In this document: piece by piece, positions 25,183 through 33,436 of the stretch
Position numbering within the stretch: the stretch's first letter is position 1
Layout: each line of letters opens with the position of its first letter
From: Myxococcales bacterium 68-20
Lineage (GTDB): Bacteria > Myxococcota_A > Polyangia > Polyangiales > Polyangiaceae
Reading direction: 5' to 3'
Length of the DNA stretch: 64,000 nucleotides
Assembly (NCBI GenBank): GCA_001899635.1
Contig: MKVQ01000021.1
Location: 1 to 64,000 of the forward strand
Program-made: the position numbers and the translations under genes
The notes under the pieces: generated by a model
What the model was told of the DNA's origin: nothing
The model's database searches: none
The model's input: only the letters and a program-made list of their open reading frames with translations

Positions 25183-26202
25183 TCACTTCGAGACGACGTA
25201 TTCGCCGTTGCACGGGACCTCGACGTCCTTCGCATCGGACTTGTCGCTCACGGCGATCGTGTGCATCCCGCAGAACACCGTGAAGCTCCGCCGACCCGAG
25301 CCGAGCATGCGCTTGCCGTCGAACCACACGTTCTTCCGTCGTGCCTCGCCCTTGATCGTGAGCTTGCCGAAGCGCTTCTTCGGATCGGTCGGTGCCTTCG
25401 CAGCAGCGGGCTCGCGCGTCGGCGCGTCCACCGTCACGCTCGGCGGCGCCGGGACTTCGTCGCGCGCCTCTGCGGAGACAGGCGTCGCGATCGCTGCTGC
25501 TGCCACGGACACCTGGACGGCCTGCGCGGCGGACGCGGCCTTGGCCTCCGCGCGCGCACCGCCCGCGAGCACGATCGCGCTGACACCGACGAGGGCGAGG
25601 ACACCTGCACACGCACCGGCGATCGCCGCGATGCGTCCGCGACGCGCGACGACGGCAGGTGGCGACGCGAACGGATCCGAAACGAGCGAGGGGCGCGCAC
25701 ACTCGAGCGCAATCGCCGACGCGGAGTCGGGGAACACGTCAGCGGCGACGACGACGTTGCTCGGCTCGCCGGCGCTCTGGCATGCGCTCGTCGACGACGG
25801 GAAGGTGCCCGTGTCCGGAAGCACCGAGCTCATCGCCGGAGCGAGGACGGCGCCCGGCTGGAACGGCTCACGAACGATGACCGACTCGGGCGCGGCGAGC
25901 TCCGGCATCGGCTGCGCAGCGATCTCCTCGACCGAGCTGCCGCTCTCGGCAGCGGCCTGGATGACCTCCGGACGGAAGCTCGGCGAGCTCGCGAACACCG
26001 CTCCGACTCGAAGCGCCGACTTCGCGAAGTCGTCCACGCGGCTGTCCCGGTCGAAGACGATCCAGGGGGTCGACACCGGACGGAGGAAAGCACGCACATC
26101 GCTGTCGATGCGTGCGCGATCCGGGTAGGACGGATCACGGCTCACCGAGCTGTTCGTCGCAGGCTTGTTTTCCAGCGCATCGGGGGGGAACGGCGGGCGC
26201 AT
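25183..26202 (-). CDS. single-pass membrane protein with PEGA-like C-terminal domain
   Basis: The product (about 339 residues from the ATG at 26202; another ATG at 26322 would add 40 residues with weaker codon bias) has a low-complexity N-terminal half rich in Ala, Ser and Glu, one membrane helix (VARRGRIAAIAGACAG... region, about residues 188-218), a Pro/Ala linker and a C-terminal beta domain (RFGKLTIKG, NVWFDGKRMLGSGRRS, HTIAVSD). That end resembles the PEGA domains that follow membrane helices in myxobacterial proteins. The cytoplasmic side probably faces the signalling ATPases encoded on both sides. No function can be assigned. Confidence 0.75.
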   Translation of the reverse strand: MRPPFPPDALENKPATNSSVSRDPSYPDRARIDSDVRAFLRPVSTPWIVFDRDSRVDDFAKSALRVGAVFASSPSFRPEVIQAAAESGSSVEEIAAQPMPELAAPESVIVREPFQPGAVLAPAMSSVLPDTGTFPSSTSACQSAGEPSNVVVAADVFPDSASAIALECARPSLVSDPFASPPAVVARRGRIAAIAGACAGVLALVGVSAIVLAGGARAEAKAASAAQAVQVSVAAAAIATPVSAEARDEVPAPPSVTVDAPTREPAAAKAPTDPKKRFGKLTIKGEARRKNVWFDGKRMLGSGRRSFTVFCGMHTIAVSDKSDAKDVEVPCNGEYVVSK

Positions 26203-26380
26203 GCCATCGACGAATGCAAGCCCCGAACCAGACACGTTCCACGACCGCCATAGATTTTCGACGACCGCCGAAGGCGCCCTCGGAACGCCCTGGGATGCCT
26301 GCCGTTGCTCGGTGCCCGACACGCCCCGCGGTCGATCGATGACCGGCGGCGGCCGCGGCGCGATTGGCGAGAGTGCGCGC

Positions 26381-29149
26381 TCAGCGCGACGGGCCGAAGA
26401 TCCCGTCGGCGTCGAGCCCGTGCGAGCTCATCTTGAGCTTCGCGAAGACCTCCTCGGCCTTGCGGGAGAACTGCTCAGCCTCGGCGACGGCCACCGCGTC
26501 GGTCTGGAAATCGGGGGACGCACGCAGCAGTGCTGCATACACACGGCAGCTCCGGGCGAGCTCCACGTCGTTGCCGATCTCCTCGAAGATCCAGATCGAC
26601 TGCAGGAGGTGGGCGCGTGCCGTGAGGAGGCCTTCGCCACCGGCGCTGCCTGCCGCCATGACCTCACCGAGCGATCGGAGCGCAACGCCGAGCTGCACCT
26701 TGCTCTGGATCTCGCGGAAGATGTCGACCGCGCGTGCCGTGCACTCGCGCGCCTTCGTGTATTCGCGTTGCGCGAGGTACGCCTTGCCGAGCCCGCGCAC
26801 CGCCTCGGCGAGGCCCATCTTGTCACCGAGCTCGTCGGCGATCTCTTCGGCCTGCTTCAGGTAGTGGATCGCCTTCGCCGGATCGCCGAGACGGTTGTAC
26901 GTCTCGCCGAGGTTCGTGAGGACGAGCGCGATGCGGTTGCGGACGCCCGTCTCCTTCGCGACCTCGTAGGCCTCGAGGAAGAGCTGGAGCGCGCGATCCT
27001 CGTCGCGCTGGTCCTGGGCGACCGTGCCGAGGTTGTTCAGCGAGATCGAGACGCCGACGAGATCGCCGATCTCGCGACGGATGCGGAGCGCTTGCTCGAA
27101 CGCGTCGAGAGCGAGCTTGAACTGGCCCGAGTCCTGGTAGACGAGACCGAGGTTGTTGAGTGACAGCGCGATCGAGCGCCGATCGCCGAGCTTGCGACGA
27201 AGGCCGAGCGCGCGCTGGGTCGAAGCGAGCGCCTTCTGGTAGTCGCCCCGAAGCCAGTACAGCTTTCCGATGTCGTCGACCGTGCTCGCGATGCCACGAT
27301 CGTCGCCGGCGTCCTCGAAGAGACCGAGCGCCGCCTCGAGATGGACCTCCGCTTCGTCGAGGCGCCCGGTATCGCGGAACAGCCGTCCGATGCGGCCGTG
27401 CGCGGCGCCGCCCTTCGCGCGGAGGTTCAGGCGATACGCCCGCGCGAGCATCTCGTTGAAGCAGTCGAGCGCCTCGTCGTTGCGCCCGAGCACCTGGAGG
27501 ACATCGCCGAAGTGATGGAGCGCGCGGAGCTGCTGCTCCGTCGACCCCTCGGCCCCGTCGCGGAGGAGCCCGAGGCCCTTCACGTAGTACTCGGAGGCCT
27601 TCCCGTTCGCGTAGCGCTCGCGAGCGAGGTGCGCGGCGTCGAGGTACGTCGTCGCCGCCTGGACGACGAGCCCGGCCTCTTCCTGATGCCGGGCGAGCAT
27701 GCCCATGTACTCCTCGTGCGTGCGCACGTGGGGCTTGAACGAGAGCCAGTCGGCGATCGATTTGTGGAAGCGCCGCGCTTGCGTGCGCGGCAGGAGCTTG
27801 AGCAGCGTCTCGCGCTCGAGATTGTGTTTGAAGACGAACTCCTCGTCGTCCGGGAACGTGCTGTCCGGCAGCGTGAGGATGTAGTCGCGCTCCTTCAGCT
27901 CCTTGAGCGTCTCCCGGATCCGAGAGACGTCGGTGACGACATCGCGCGACCAGACGTCGGGGCCGTTGACGTCGAGCCGTTCCATCGCGAGGAGGCCGCC
28001 GAGCCAGAAGACGCTTCCCATCATCGCCGCGCGCTCGAGCAGAACGCGCTCCTGCGGAGCGAGGGCGGCGATGCGTGCCTGGATGGCATCTTCGACCGTG
28101 AGCGGGAGCTTCACCTCGGACAGGCGATCGAGGTGGATGACCCACCCCTCCTCCTCGGCGAACTCGTCCTTCACCTCGATCACGCCCATGTCGTGGAAGA
28201 TGTGGACCATGCGCTCGAGGAGCGCGGGATTGCCGCCGGCGAGCGTGCACGCGGCGTCGACGAGCTCCTCGACGCCCTCCGCTTCTCCGCAAGGGACGAG
28301 GAGCTCACCCATCACCCGCGACGCGTCCGTCTCCGAGAGGGGTGACAGCTCGAGCAGCTCGTGGCGGGAGCGTCCGTGCTTCGCCCAATCGTCCCGCCGC
28401 GCGACCATCTCGGGACGCGCAAGGCAAACGACGAGGATCGGGGCATCGAGCGACTCGGTGAGGTGGGCGAGGAGATCGAGCGACTCGTCGTGGGCGTGAT
28501 GGAGATCGTCGAAGACGAGGACGAACGGCGTGCGGCCCGCAGCCGACTTCGACCTCGGACCACGCGCGGACGGGACCGCGGTGTCGGAAGCAGTATCGCG
28601 CTGCCCGTGCGGCAGGTGGCAGGCGTCCGCCTCGAGGAAGCGCTTGATGACCGCGCGACGCAGGAAGCGCATCTGGTTGGCATCGCCGCGCACGGCCTGG
28701 ATGAGCGGCGAGTCCATGAACTCGAGCTCGAGCAGCTGGCCGAGGAAGAAGCAGACGTCGCCGACCTTGCGATCCTCGAGCACGGCCGCGACCTGCGAGC
28801 GGACCTGGGCCTTCGCCGCCTCGGGATCCATGCCCTCGACGATGCCGAAGCGCGCGCGGAGAACGCGCGCGAAGACGTCGTACGCAGAGCCGCCCTCACG
28901 CGCCGACCCGCGGAAGACACGCGGCGCCGCCCTCTCGCTCGTGCGCTGCTTGGAGAGGAAGTCGCGCACGAGGCGCGTCTTGCCGATCCCCGCGGCGCCG
29001 ACGAGCGTGATCGCACGCGAGCGGCCCTCCTCGCGAACCGCCTTCAGCGCGACGTCGAGCTCGCGCAACTCCGCGGCCCGCCCGACGAGCACCGCTCGAC
29101 GATCGATCGTACCGAAACCCGCGGGGGCGAAACTCAGACTCTCGGCCAT
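26381..29149 (-). CDS. predicted ATPase with long TPR array
   Basis: A 922-residue protein from the ATG at 29149; a GTG at 29209 would add 20 residues with atypical codons. N-terminal STAND-type ATPase: VLVGRAAELREL, Walker A GAAGIGKTR (51-59), Walker B FVLVFDDLHHAHDES, then a winged-helix-like region. The C-terminal ~450 residues are tandem tetratricopeptide repeats of the 40-residue type with clear LGLVYQDSGQFKLALDAFEQ-like units. It resembles the ATPase plus TPR part of the nearby Ser/Thr kinase but lacks a kinase or a DNA-binding domain. Expected to be a cytoplasmic signal-integrating switch. Partner unknown. Confidence 0.9.
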   Translation of the reverse strand: MAESLSFAPAGFGTIDRRAVLVGRAAELRELDVALKAVREEGRSRAITLVGAAGIGKTRLVRDFLSKQRTSERAAPRVFRGSAREGGSAYDVFARVLRARFGIVEGMDPEAAKAQVRSQVAAVLEDRKVGDVCFFLGQLLELEFMDSPLIQAVRGDANQMRFLRRAVIKRFLEADACHLPHGQRDTASDTAVPSARGPRSKSAAGRTPFVLVFDDLHHAHDESLDLLAHLTESLDAPILVVCLARPEMVARRDDWAKHGRSRHELLELSPLSETDASRVMGELLVPCGEAEGVEELVDAACTLAGGNPALLERMVHIFHDMGVIEVKDEFAEEEGWVIHLDRLSEVKLPLTVEDAIQARIAALAPQERVLLERAAMMGSVFWLGGLLAMERLDVNGPDVWSRDVVTDVSRIRETLKELKERDYILTLPDSTFPDDEEFVFKHNLERETLLKLLPRTQARRFHKSIADWLSFKPHVRTHEEYMGMLARHQEEAGLVVQAATTYLDAAHLARERYANGKASEYYVKGLGLLRDGAEGSTEQQLRALHHFGDVLQVLGRNDEALDCFNEMLARAYRLNLRAKGGAAHGRIGRLFRDTGRLDEAEVHLEAALGLFEDAGDDRGIASTVDDIGKLYWLRGDYQKALASTQRALGLRRKLGDRRSIALSLNNLGLVYQDSGQFKLALDAFEQALRIRREIGDLVGVSISLNNLGTVAQDQRDEDRALQLFLEAYEVAKETGVRNRIALVLTNLGETYNRLGDPAKAIHYLKQAEEIADELGDKMGLAEAVRGLGKAYLAQREYTKARECTARAVDIFREIQSKVQLGVALRSLGEVMAAGSAGGEGLLTARAHLLQSIWIFEEIGNDVELARSCRVYAALLRASPDFQTDAVAVAEAEQFSRKAEEVFAKLKMSSHGLDADGIFGPSR

Positions 29150-29266
29150 GTGAAAGAAGGGCGCAGAACGAGGGATCCGCGCGGCGCGGCTTCTAGCATA
29201 GGCCTCCACACGGCGAGCGCGAAACGCCCGCTCGACACGGCTGCCGCGCTTCCGCGGTCACCTCGA

Positions 29267-29731
29267 CTAGGGGTTGCAACCGGTGCCTCCATCCATCTGA
29301 CGAAAGCAGCCGCCCGGACAGGGCTCGAACGTCGCCTCGAACACGCATTGCACTCCGTCGCACGGGCCCGGGTTCCACACCACCATCATGGTCTTGCTGT
29401 TGCACTCGGAGGGTGGAGGCGTCGCGCAGGGTGAGTCACCGGCACCACCGTCTTCGGAGAGCGGCGGGCTGCCGGCATCGTCGACGTCCGCGTCGGCGAC
29501 GTCGGCGTCCGCACCGCCGGCCGCGTCCGGCAGAGAGCAAGCGACGAACGGCACCACGGGGACCTCGGCGTCCACCGGCACCGGGCCGTCGCCCATTCCA
29601 GTCGCTCCGGACGAGCCCGAGCCAACGACCGGGCCCGAGCCTCCGGTCGACGAGGTGAAGGAATCGTCGCCGCCCCCTCTGCACGCCGCGAGGATGACGA
29701 CCACGGCCACGAGCCCGCCCCACAATCTCAT
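29267..29731 (-). CDS. hypothetical lipoprotein, Asp/Ala/Gly-rich
   Basis: Start at the ATG at 29731, which begins a short lipoprotein signal (VVVILAAC, Cys about 17); the frame is open upstream but lacks signal features. The 154-residue product has a Gly/Ser linker, an acidic Ala-Asp repeat (GADADVADADVDDAG) and a C-terminal Cys-rich part (CDGVQCVFEATFEPCPGGCF). Small lipoproteins of this style are typical of the Polyangia, probably surface exposed. No known domain. Confidence 0.75.
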   Translation of the reverse strand: MRLWGGLVAVVVILAACRGGGDDSFTSSTGGSGPVVGSGSSGATGMGDGPVPVDAEVPVVPFVACSLPDAAGGADADVADADVDDAGSPPLSEDGGAGDSPCATPPPSECNSKTMMVVWNPGPCDGVQCVFEATFEPCPGGCFRQMDGGTGCNP

Positions 29732-30045
29732 GCGCACCAGAGTAGCAAATCCTCCGGCAACGGCGCTCTGAAGGTGAGCGTTCTGCAGGTGACGTGAGCT
29801 GGCTGCGCTGCCCTCCTCGAGCTCCTTGCGCTCGGACTCGAAGCGCGCCTCCGAGCGGTCGTGCTCCGACGAGACGAACACGTCCTCACGGACGCGGGGA
29901 CCGAGACCGCGGTCGATGCGGACGAGGTCCACGCCCGAGCTCATTTTCGTCGCGCGTGAGCTCGTACACGTGCGGACAATGGCCGGTCGAGCTTGCGCGA
30001 AAGCTCTGGTCACGCAGATTGATCTATCTCACGATCGTCTGAGCG
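29732..30045. other. divergent intergenic region
   Basis: This 314-base spacer lies between the leftward lipoprotein and the rightward operon that ends in the diguanylate cyclase, and should contain both promoters. Frames through it look non-coding. I see no clear operator or promoter consensus. Confidence 0.4.
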
Positions 30046-30465
30046 ATGAGCACCTCGGCCAAGCTCTCGCCGATTGGCGAGACCTACAACACGAAGTACT
30101 ACCGAGGGCCCGAAGACATCATCGTCGTCATGCCCCAGGCGGAGTTGAAGGACGACGCGGACTCGGCTCGAGTGAACATGCAGTTCCAGATCGCCTACGC
30201 CGAGTCCGTCGGGCGGCCGTGCGGGGTCGTCGTCGTCATCTCGCGTCTGGTCGGACAAGACGCCGAGGCTCGGAAGATCTACTCGGACGCGATGGATCCA
30301 AAGCTCTTCTTCGCTACGGCGCTCGTCGTCGGCAACGCGCTCTCGCGCGCGATCGCGAGCTTCTTCATGGGGCTCTCGCGACCGCGGAACTCGACGCGCA
30401 TCGTCGAGTCGGTCGAAGCGGGCATCGAGTGGCTCGAGACACAACGGCCCGAGGTTCGAGCGTGA
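30046..30465 (+). CDS. small STAS/SpoIIAA-like protein A
   Basis: A 139-residue cytoplasmic protein with the pattern strand (IIVVMPQAE), helix (ARVNMQFQIAYAESV), strand (GVVVVISRL), helix (ARKIYSDAM), strand (LFFATALVVGNALSRAIASFF) and a final helix (SVEAGIEWLET). That order fits the STAS/SpoIIAA-like fold of regulatory proteins, although no sequence motif proves it. The next gene encodes a paralogue with the same layout and overlaps this stop (GTGA). The set is coupled to a diguanylate cyclase, so a signalling or sensor role is inferred. Confidence 0.6.
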   Translation: MSTSAKLSPIGETYNTKYYRGPEDIIVVMPQAELKDDADSARVNMQFQIAYAESVGRPCGVVVVISRLVGQDAEARKIYSDAMDPKLFFATALVVGNALSRAIASFFMGLSRPRNSTRIVESVEAGIEWLETQRPEVRA

Positions 30466-30875
30466 CGATCGATACGTCGAAGTGGACCAAGATCGGCCAG
30501 TCGAGCAACGCCGAGTTCTACGAGCTCGAGCCGCACATCCTTGCCGTCGTTCCCTTCGACGGTGCCATCGACGACATGTCGACTGCGCGGGAGAGCGTCC
30601 GCATCCAGCTCGAGCACCTTCGCAAGAGCGGACGGCGAGCGGGCACGATCGTCTTCATGGACCAGGTGCTGGAGCAGGCGTCGGGCGCTCGTAGCGTCTA
30701 TCGCGACGAGCCGGATCCGGCCTTCCAGGTGTGCTTCGCTCTCGTCGGCGGGACCACGTTCGGTCGCGCCGTCGGCTCGGTGTTCATCGGCCTCCACCCC
30801 CCACGCGTGCCGACCAAGATGTTCGCGACCCTGGAAGAGGCGGTCGCGTGGATTCGAACCAAGCTCGAAGCATGA
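30462..30875 (+). CDS. small STAS/SpoIIAA-like protein B
   Basis: A 137-residue protein starting at the GTG that overlaps the previous stop. It aligns with protein A: STARESVRIQLEHLRKSGRR matches DSARVNMQFQIAYAESVGRP, GTIVFMDQVLEQASGARSVY matches GVVVVISRLVGQDAEARKIY, and FALVGGTTFGRAVGSVFIGL matches TALVVGNALSRAIASFFMGL. The pair is therefore a tandem duplication that has diverged. Its stop overlaps the start of the diguanylate cyclase (ATGA). A hetero-pair that senses or relays a signal to the cyclase is plausible. Confidence 0.6.
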   Translation: MTIDTSKWTKIGQSSNAEFYELEPHILAVVPFDGAIDDMSTARESVRIQLEHLRKSGRRAGTIVFMDQVLEQASGARSVYRDEPDPAFQVCFALVGGTTFGRAVGSVFIGLHPPRVPTKMFATLEEAVAWIRTKLEA

Positions 30876-31852
30876 GCGACGTGATCCCCGAGAGCCTCGT
30901 CGAAGCGTTCCTACGGCTCTGCCAGGGCGAGTTCGCCTTCCGCTTGCCGCGAAACAACTCTCGCGACGCGCAAGATACCGCCGCGTTCTTCTTCAATGCG
31001 ATCGCCGAAGAGCTCGAGAGGATGATCACGTCGTCCATCGAGCAAGAGCAGCGCCTCGCGCATGCCGTCGAGTCGCTGTCCGCGGTCCTCCTCCGCGTGG
31101 CCGCCGGCGATCTCACGGCGAAGGTCGAGCGGGACTACCGCGGCGACTCGGTCGACGTCCTGGCGTTCCTCGTCGACAACACGGTCGCCGAGCTCCGCAT
31201 CCTCGTGGCGGAGCGAGAGCGCCGTGCCGAGGAAGATCGGCAGAAGCTCGAACGCCTGGTCGAACAGCGGACGCGAGAGCTCCGCGAGAGCCTCGAAGAG
31301 CAGAAGAAGATCGAACAGCGCCTACGCGAGCTGGCTACGACCGACGCCCTGACCGGCATGCTCAACCGCCGCCGGCTCTTCGAGGTCGCCGAGGAGGAGC
31401 TCAGTCGGTCCGCACGCTATAAGAGGCCCGTCTGCATCGCGATGTGCGATCTCGATCACTTCAAGGAGATCAACGACCGCCACGGACATTGCGTCGGCGA
31501 CGATGCGCTCGCCCTCATCGGAAAGACCCTCCGCGCCATCTTGCGAAGGCAGGATCACGCCGGCCGATACGGCGGTGAGGAGATCGCGATCGTACTTCCC
31601 GAGACGAAGCTCGAGATCGCCCGGGTCGTCCTCGAGCGAACGCGCGCGGCGATCGAAGGCTTGTCGCTCGAAGCCGGCAACGAGCGAGTCCCCGTGACGG
31701 CGAGCGTCGGCGTCGTCGAGTGGAGTCCGGGCGAGACGCTGAGCGACACACTTCGCCGCGCCGACGATGCCCTCTACGCCGCCAAGACCGCCGGACGAAA
31801 CTGCGTCGTCGCACGCGACGACGCAGCGGAGGCGCTACCCGGGGCGAGCTAG
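30872..31852 (+). CDS. diguanylate cyclase (GGDEF domain)
   Basis: A 326-residue cytoplasmic protein. Residues 1-110 are a helical region with a HAMP-like stretch (LLRVAAGDLTAKV), 112-155 a long charged coiled coil, and 156-320 a GGDEF domain with active-site GGEEI (234-238), LTGMLNRR and the product-inhibition site RRQD (225-228) at the canonical five-residue spacing. It should make c-di-GMP from two GTP and be feedback inhibited. It lacks membrane helices, so the input is likely from its own N-terminus or from the two STAS-like proteins whose genes it overlaps. Confidence 0.94.
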   Translation: MSDVIPESLVEAFLRLCQGEFAFRLPRNNSRDAQDTAAFFFNAIAEELERMITSSIEQEQRLAHAVESLSAVLLRVAAGDLTAKVERDYRGDSVDVLAFLVDNTVAELRILVAERERRAEEDRQKLERLVEQRTRELRESLEEQKKIEQRLRELATTDALTGMLNRRRLFEVAEEELSRSARYKRPVCIAMCDLDHFKEINDRHGHCVGDDALALIGKTLRAILRRQDHAGRYGGEEIAIVLPETKLEIARVVLERTRAAIEGLSLEAGNERVPVTASVGVVEWSPGETLSDTLRRADDALYAAKTAGRNCVVARDDAAEALPGAS

Positions 31853-31920
31853 CGCGGGGACTCCAAGATGCGATCGCGGCCAGTGCGCGCCAGCGGCCGG
31901 CACGAGTTGGTCGGAGTTGG

Positions 31921-33066
31921 TCAGCGCTGGTCGTCGAGCACGCCGTCGGGATCGTCGATCGGGTGGGCGGGCTCCGGCGGCGGCGCCGACTTCCCCTCCG
32001 TGCTCGAAGGCCGTGTGCCTCCGAGAGGTGCCGGGATGATCACGGTGTCGAGGCCGGGGATCATCGGCGCAAGGCTCGGGATGAGCGACTCGCTCCTGCT
32101 CGCCTCGGGCTCCTCGGAGCGCGGCGCTGGCGGTGGCGACGGGCGCGGCGCCGGCTTGCGCGGCGGCGTCACGGGGCCGGGGGCGGGCGCCTTCGCTCTC
32201 GACGAGGCGGAGGCGGAGGCGGAGGCGGAGGCGGCAGAGGTCTGAGGTGACGCGCTCGCGACCGCGGTCTTGCCGCCGAGCGGGCGCGGCTTGCGAGCGA
32301 CGGGCCGCTCGATGCATTTGTCCATTCCCGGCGGGCACGCGATGCGCACGTGGAAGTGGTCGTCGTGAGGCATCGATCCTCGCGGCTCCACCATCAGCTC
32401 TGCAGCCCGCGAGCGGATCGCCGCGGGCGCGCCGATCTTCGCCGCATGTTGGAGGAGGCGCGTGCGGATCGGGGACGCGACGAAGATGTACGTGATTCGG
32501 GCCTGCGGATTGCCGACGAGCGCCGAGACGAGCGCCCAGTTCTTCGCGTCGTCGAACTTGGCCCCGGGCCAGGTCGGGGCGGTCCCGTCACCTTTGAACG
32601 ACACGAAGTGGTCGGCGAAGATCGCCTTGCCCTGCTGGTTCTTCACGTAGAACCCGATGTCGGCGTCGCGCCCGCTCTCGTGCGATGCATGGCGATCGAT
32701 CTCTCCGCCGCCGGGGCGAGAGAGATGTCCGATCGACAGCACCGCATCGGGGAACTGCTTGCGCACGCTGCGCGCTGCACCGTCGATCAGGTTGACGAGC
32801 GACTCGAGCCCCCAGCGCGCATCCCCGGCACGATAGAAGGGCACGACCCGGATGTGAGCCGCCTCGCTGAGACGAGCCCCTCCGACGAGGTACCCCTCCG
32901 TCGGCGACCCGACGCTCCGCCCTGCCGGGGCACGGCGAGCAGGCAGCTCCCGCTTCGCCGTCCTCCCACCGTGCGGCGCGGACTGCTTCGCCGGCGGAGC
33001 GGCGACGGCAGCTGGCGCGACGAGGAGGACGGCGAAGGCGGCGTGGCAGAGGCGAAAGCGCGACAC
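31921..33066 (-). CDS. mepA: penicillin-insensitive murein endopeptidase (M74)
   Basis: A 381-residue exported protein: signal peptide ending AVAA (about 23), basic linker, and an M74 metallopeptidase domain at about 55-260. Zinc ligands are in HASHESGRDADIGFY (about H129 and D136) and DDHFHVRI. MepA cleaves D-Ala-mDAP cross-links in peptidoglycan. Unlike E. coli MepA (274 residues), it carries a ~120-residue C-terminal tail with an Ala-Ser repeat (ASASASAS), Pro-rich stretches and an acidic end, which may span or tether in the envelope. It ends 68 bases after the diguanylate cyclase, on the opposite strand. Confidence 0.93.
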   Translation of the reverse strand: MSRFRLCHAAFAVLLVAPAAVAAPPAKQSAPHGGRTAKRELPARRAPAGRSVGSPTEGYLVGGARLSEAAHIRVVPFYRAGDARWGLESLVNLIDGAARSVRKQFPDAVLSIGHLSRPGGGEIDRHASHESGRDADIGFYVKNQQGKAIFADHFVSFKGDGTAPTWPGAKFDDAKNWALVSALVGNPQARITYIFVASPIRTRLLQHAAKIGAPAAIRSRAAELMVEPRGSMPHDDHFHVRIACPPGMDKCIERPVARKPRPLGGKTAVASASPQTSAASASASASASSRAKAPAPGPVTPPRKPAPRPSPPPAPRSEEPEASRSESLIPSLAPMIPGLDTVIIPAPLGGTRPSSTEGKSAPPPEPAHPIDDPDGVLDDQR

Positions 33067-33436
33067 GATGAACTGAACCCATCACGGCAACCGTGGCAGG
33101 GCCAACTTCGAGCGCGATTTCTGGGGCATTCGGACGTTCAGTGCAGATTCCACGCAATCCGCATGCCGCTTCCCTCCGCCTCTCGAAATTCGAGAGATTC
33201 GACAGAAGACGATGGGCGAGCGCTGCATTCCGTCCCCCCCACCTTCCGTGTCTGCACTCGTCTCGCTCGAGAGATGTCATGGGAGCAGGACCGCGGGCTG
33301 CCGGAATCGAGGGCCTCGAGCGGAGTCAGGGACGAGACGAGCCCTTCGATAAGCAATTATCCAACTCTCTTCCCGCCTTCCCGCCTTCCTGTGATCTCAT
33401 CTCTTCTCGTTCGAGACACGACACGGCCGGGCCGGG
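33067..33436. other. intergenic region upstream of mepA with two inverted repeats
   Basis: The 370 bases between mepA and the phospholipase-D gene hold no convincing gene. Two perfect inverted repeats are present: CTCTCGAA-A-TTCGAGAG (33180-33196), about 115 bases before the mepA start and so possibly an operator, and GATAA-GCAA-TTATC (33348-33361) in an unusually AT-rich patch closer to the end of the downstream-coded phospholipase gene. Confidence 0.5.

Noticed and set aside
30046-30875. Anti-sigma factor antagonist pair
   Set aside because: The phosphorylatable Ser motif of SpoIIAA is not visible and no anti-sigma kinase is nearby, so only a fold-level similarity is claimed.
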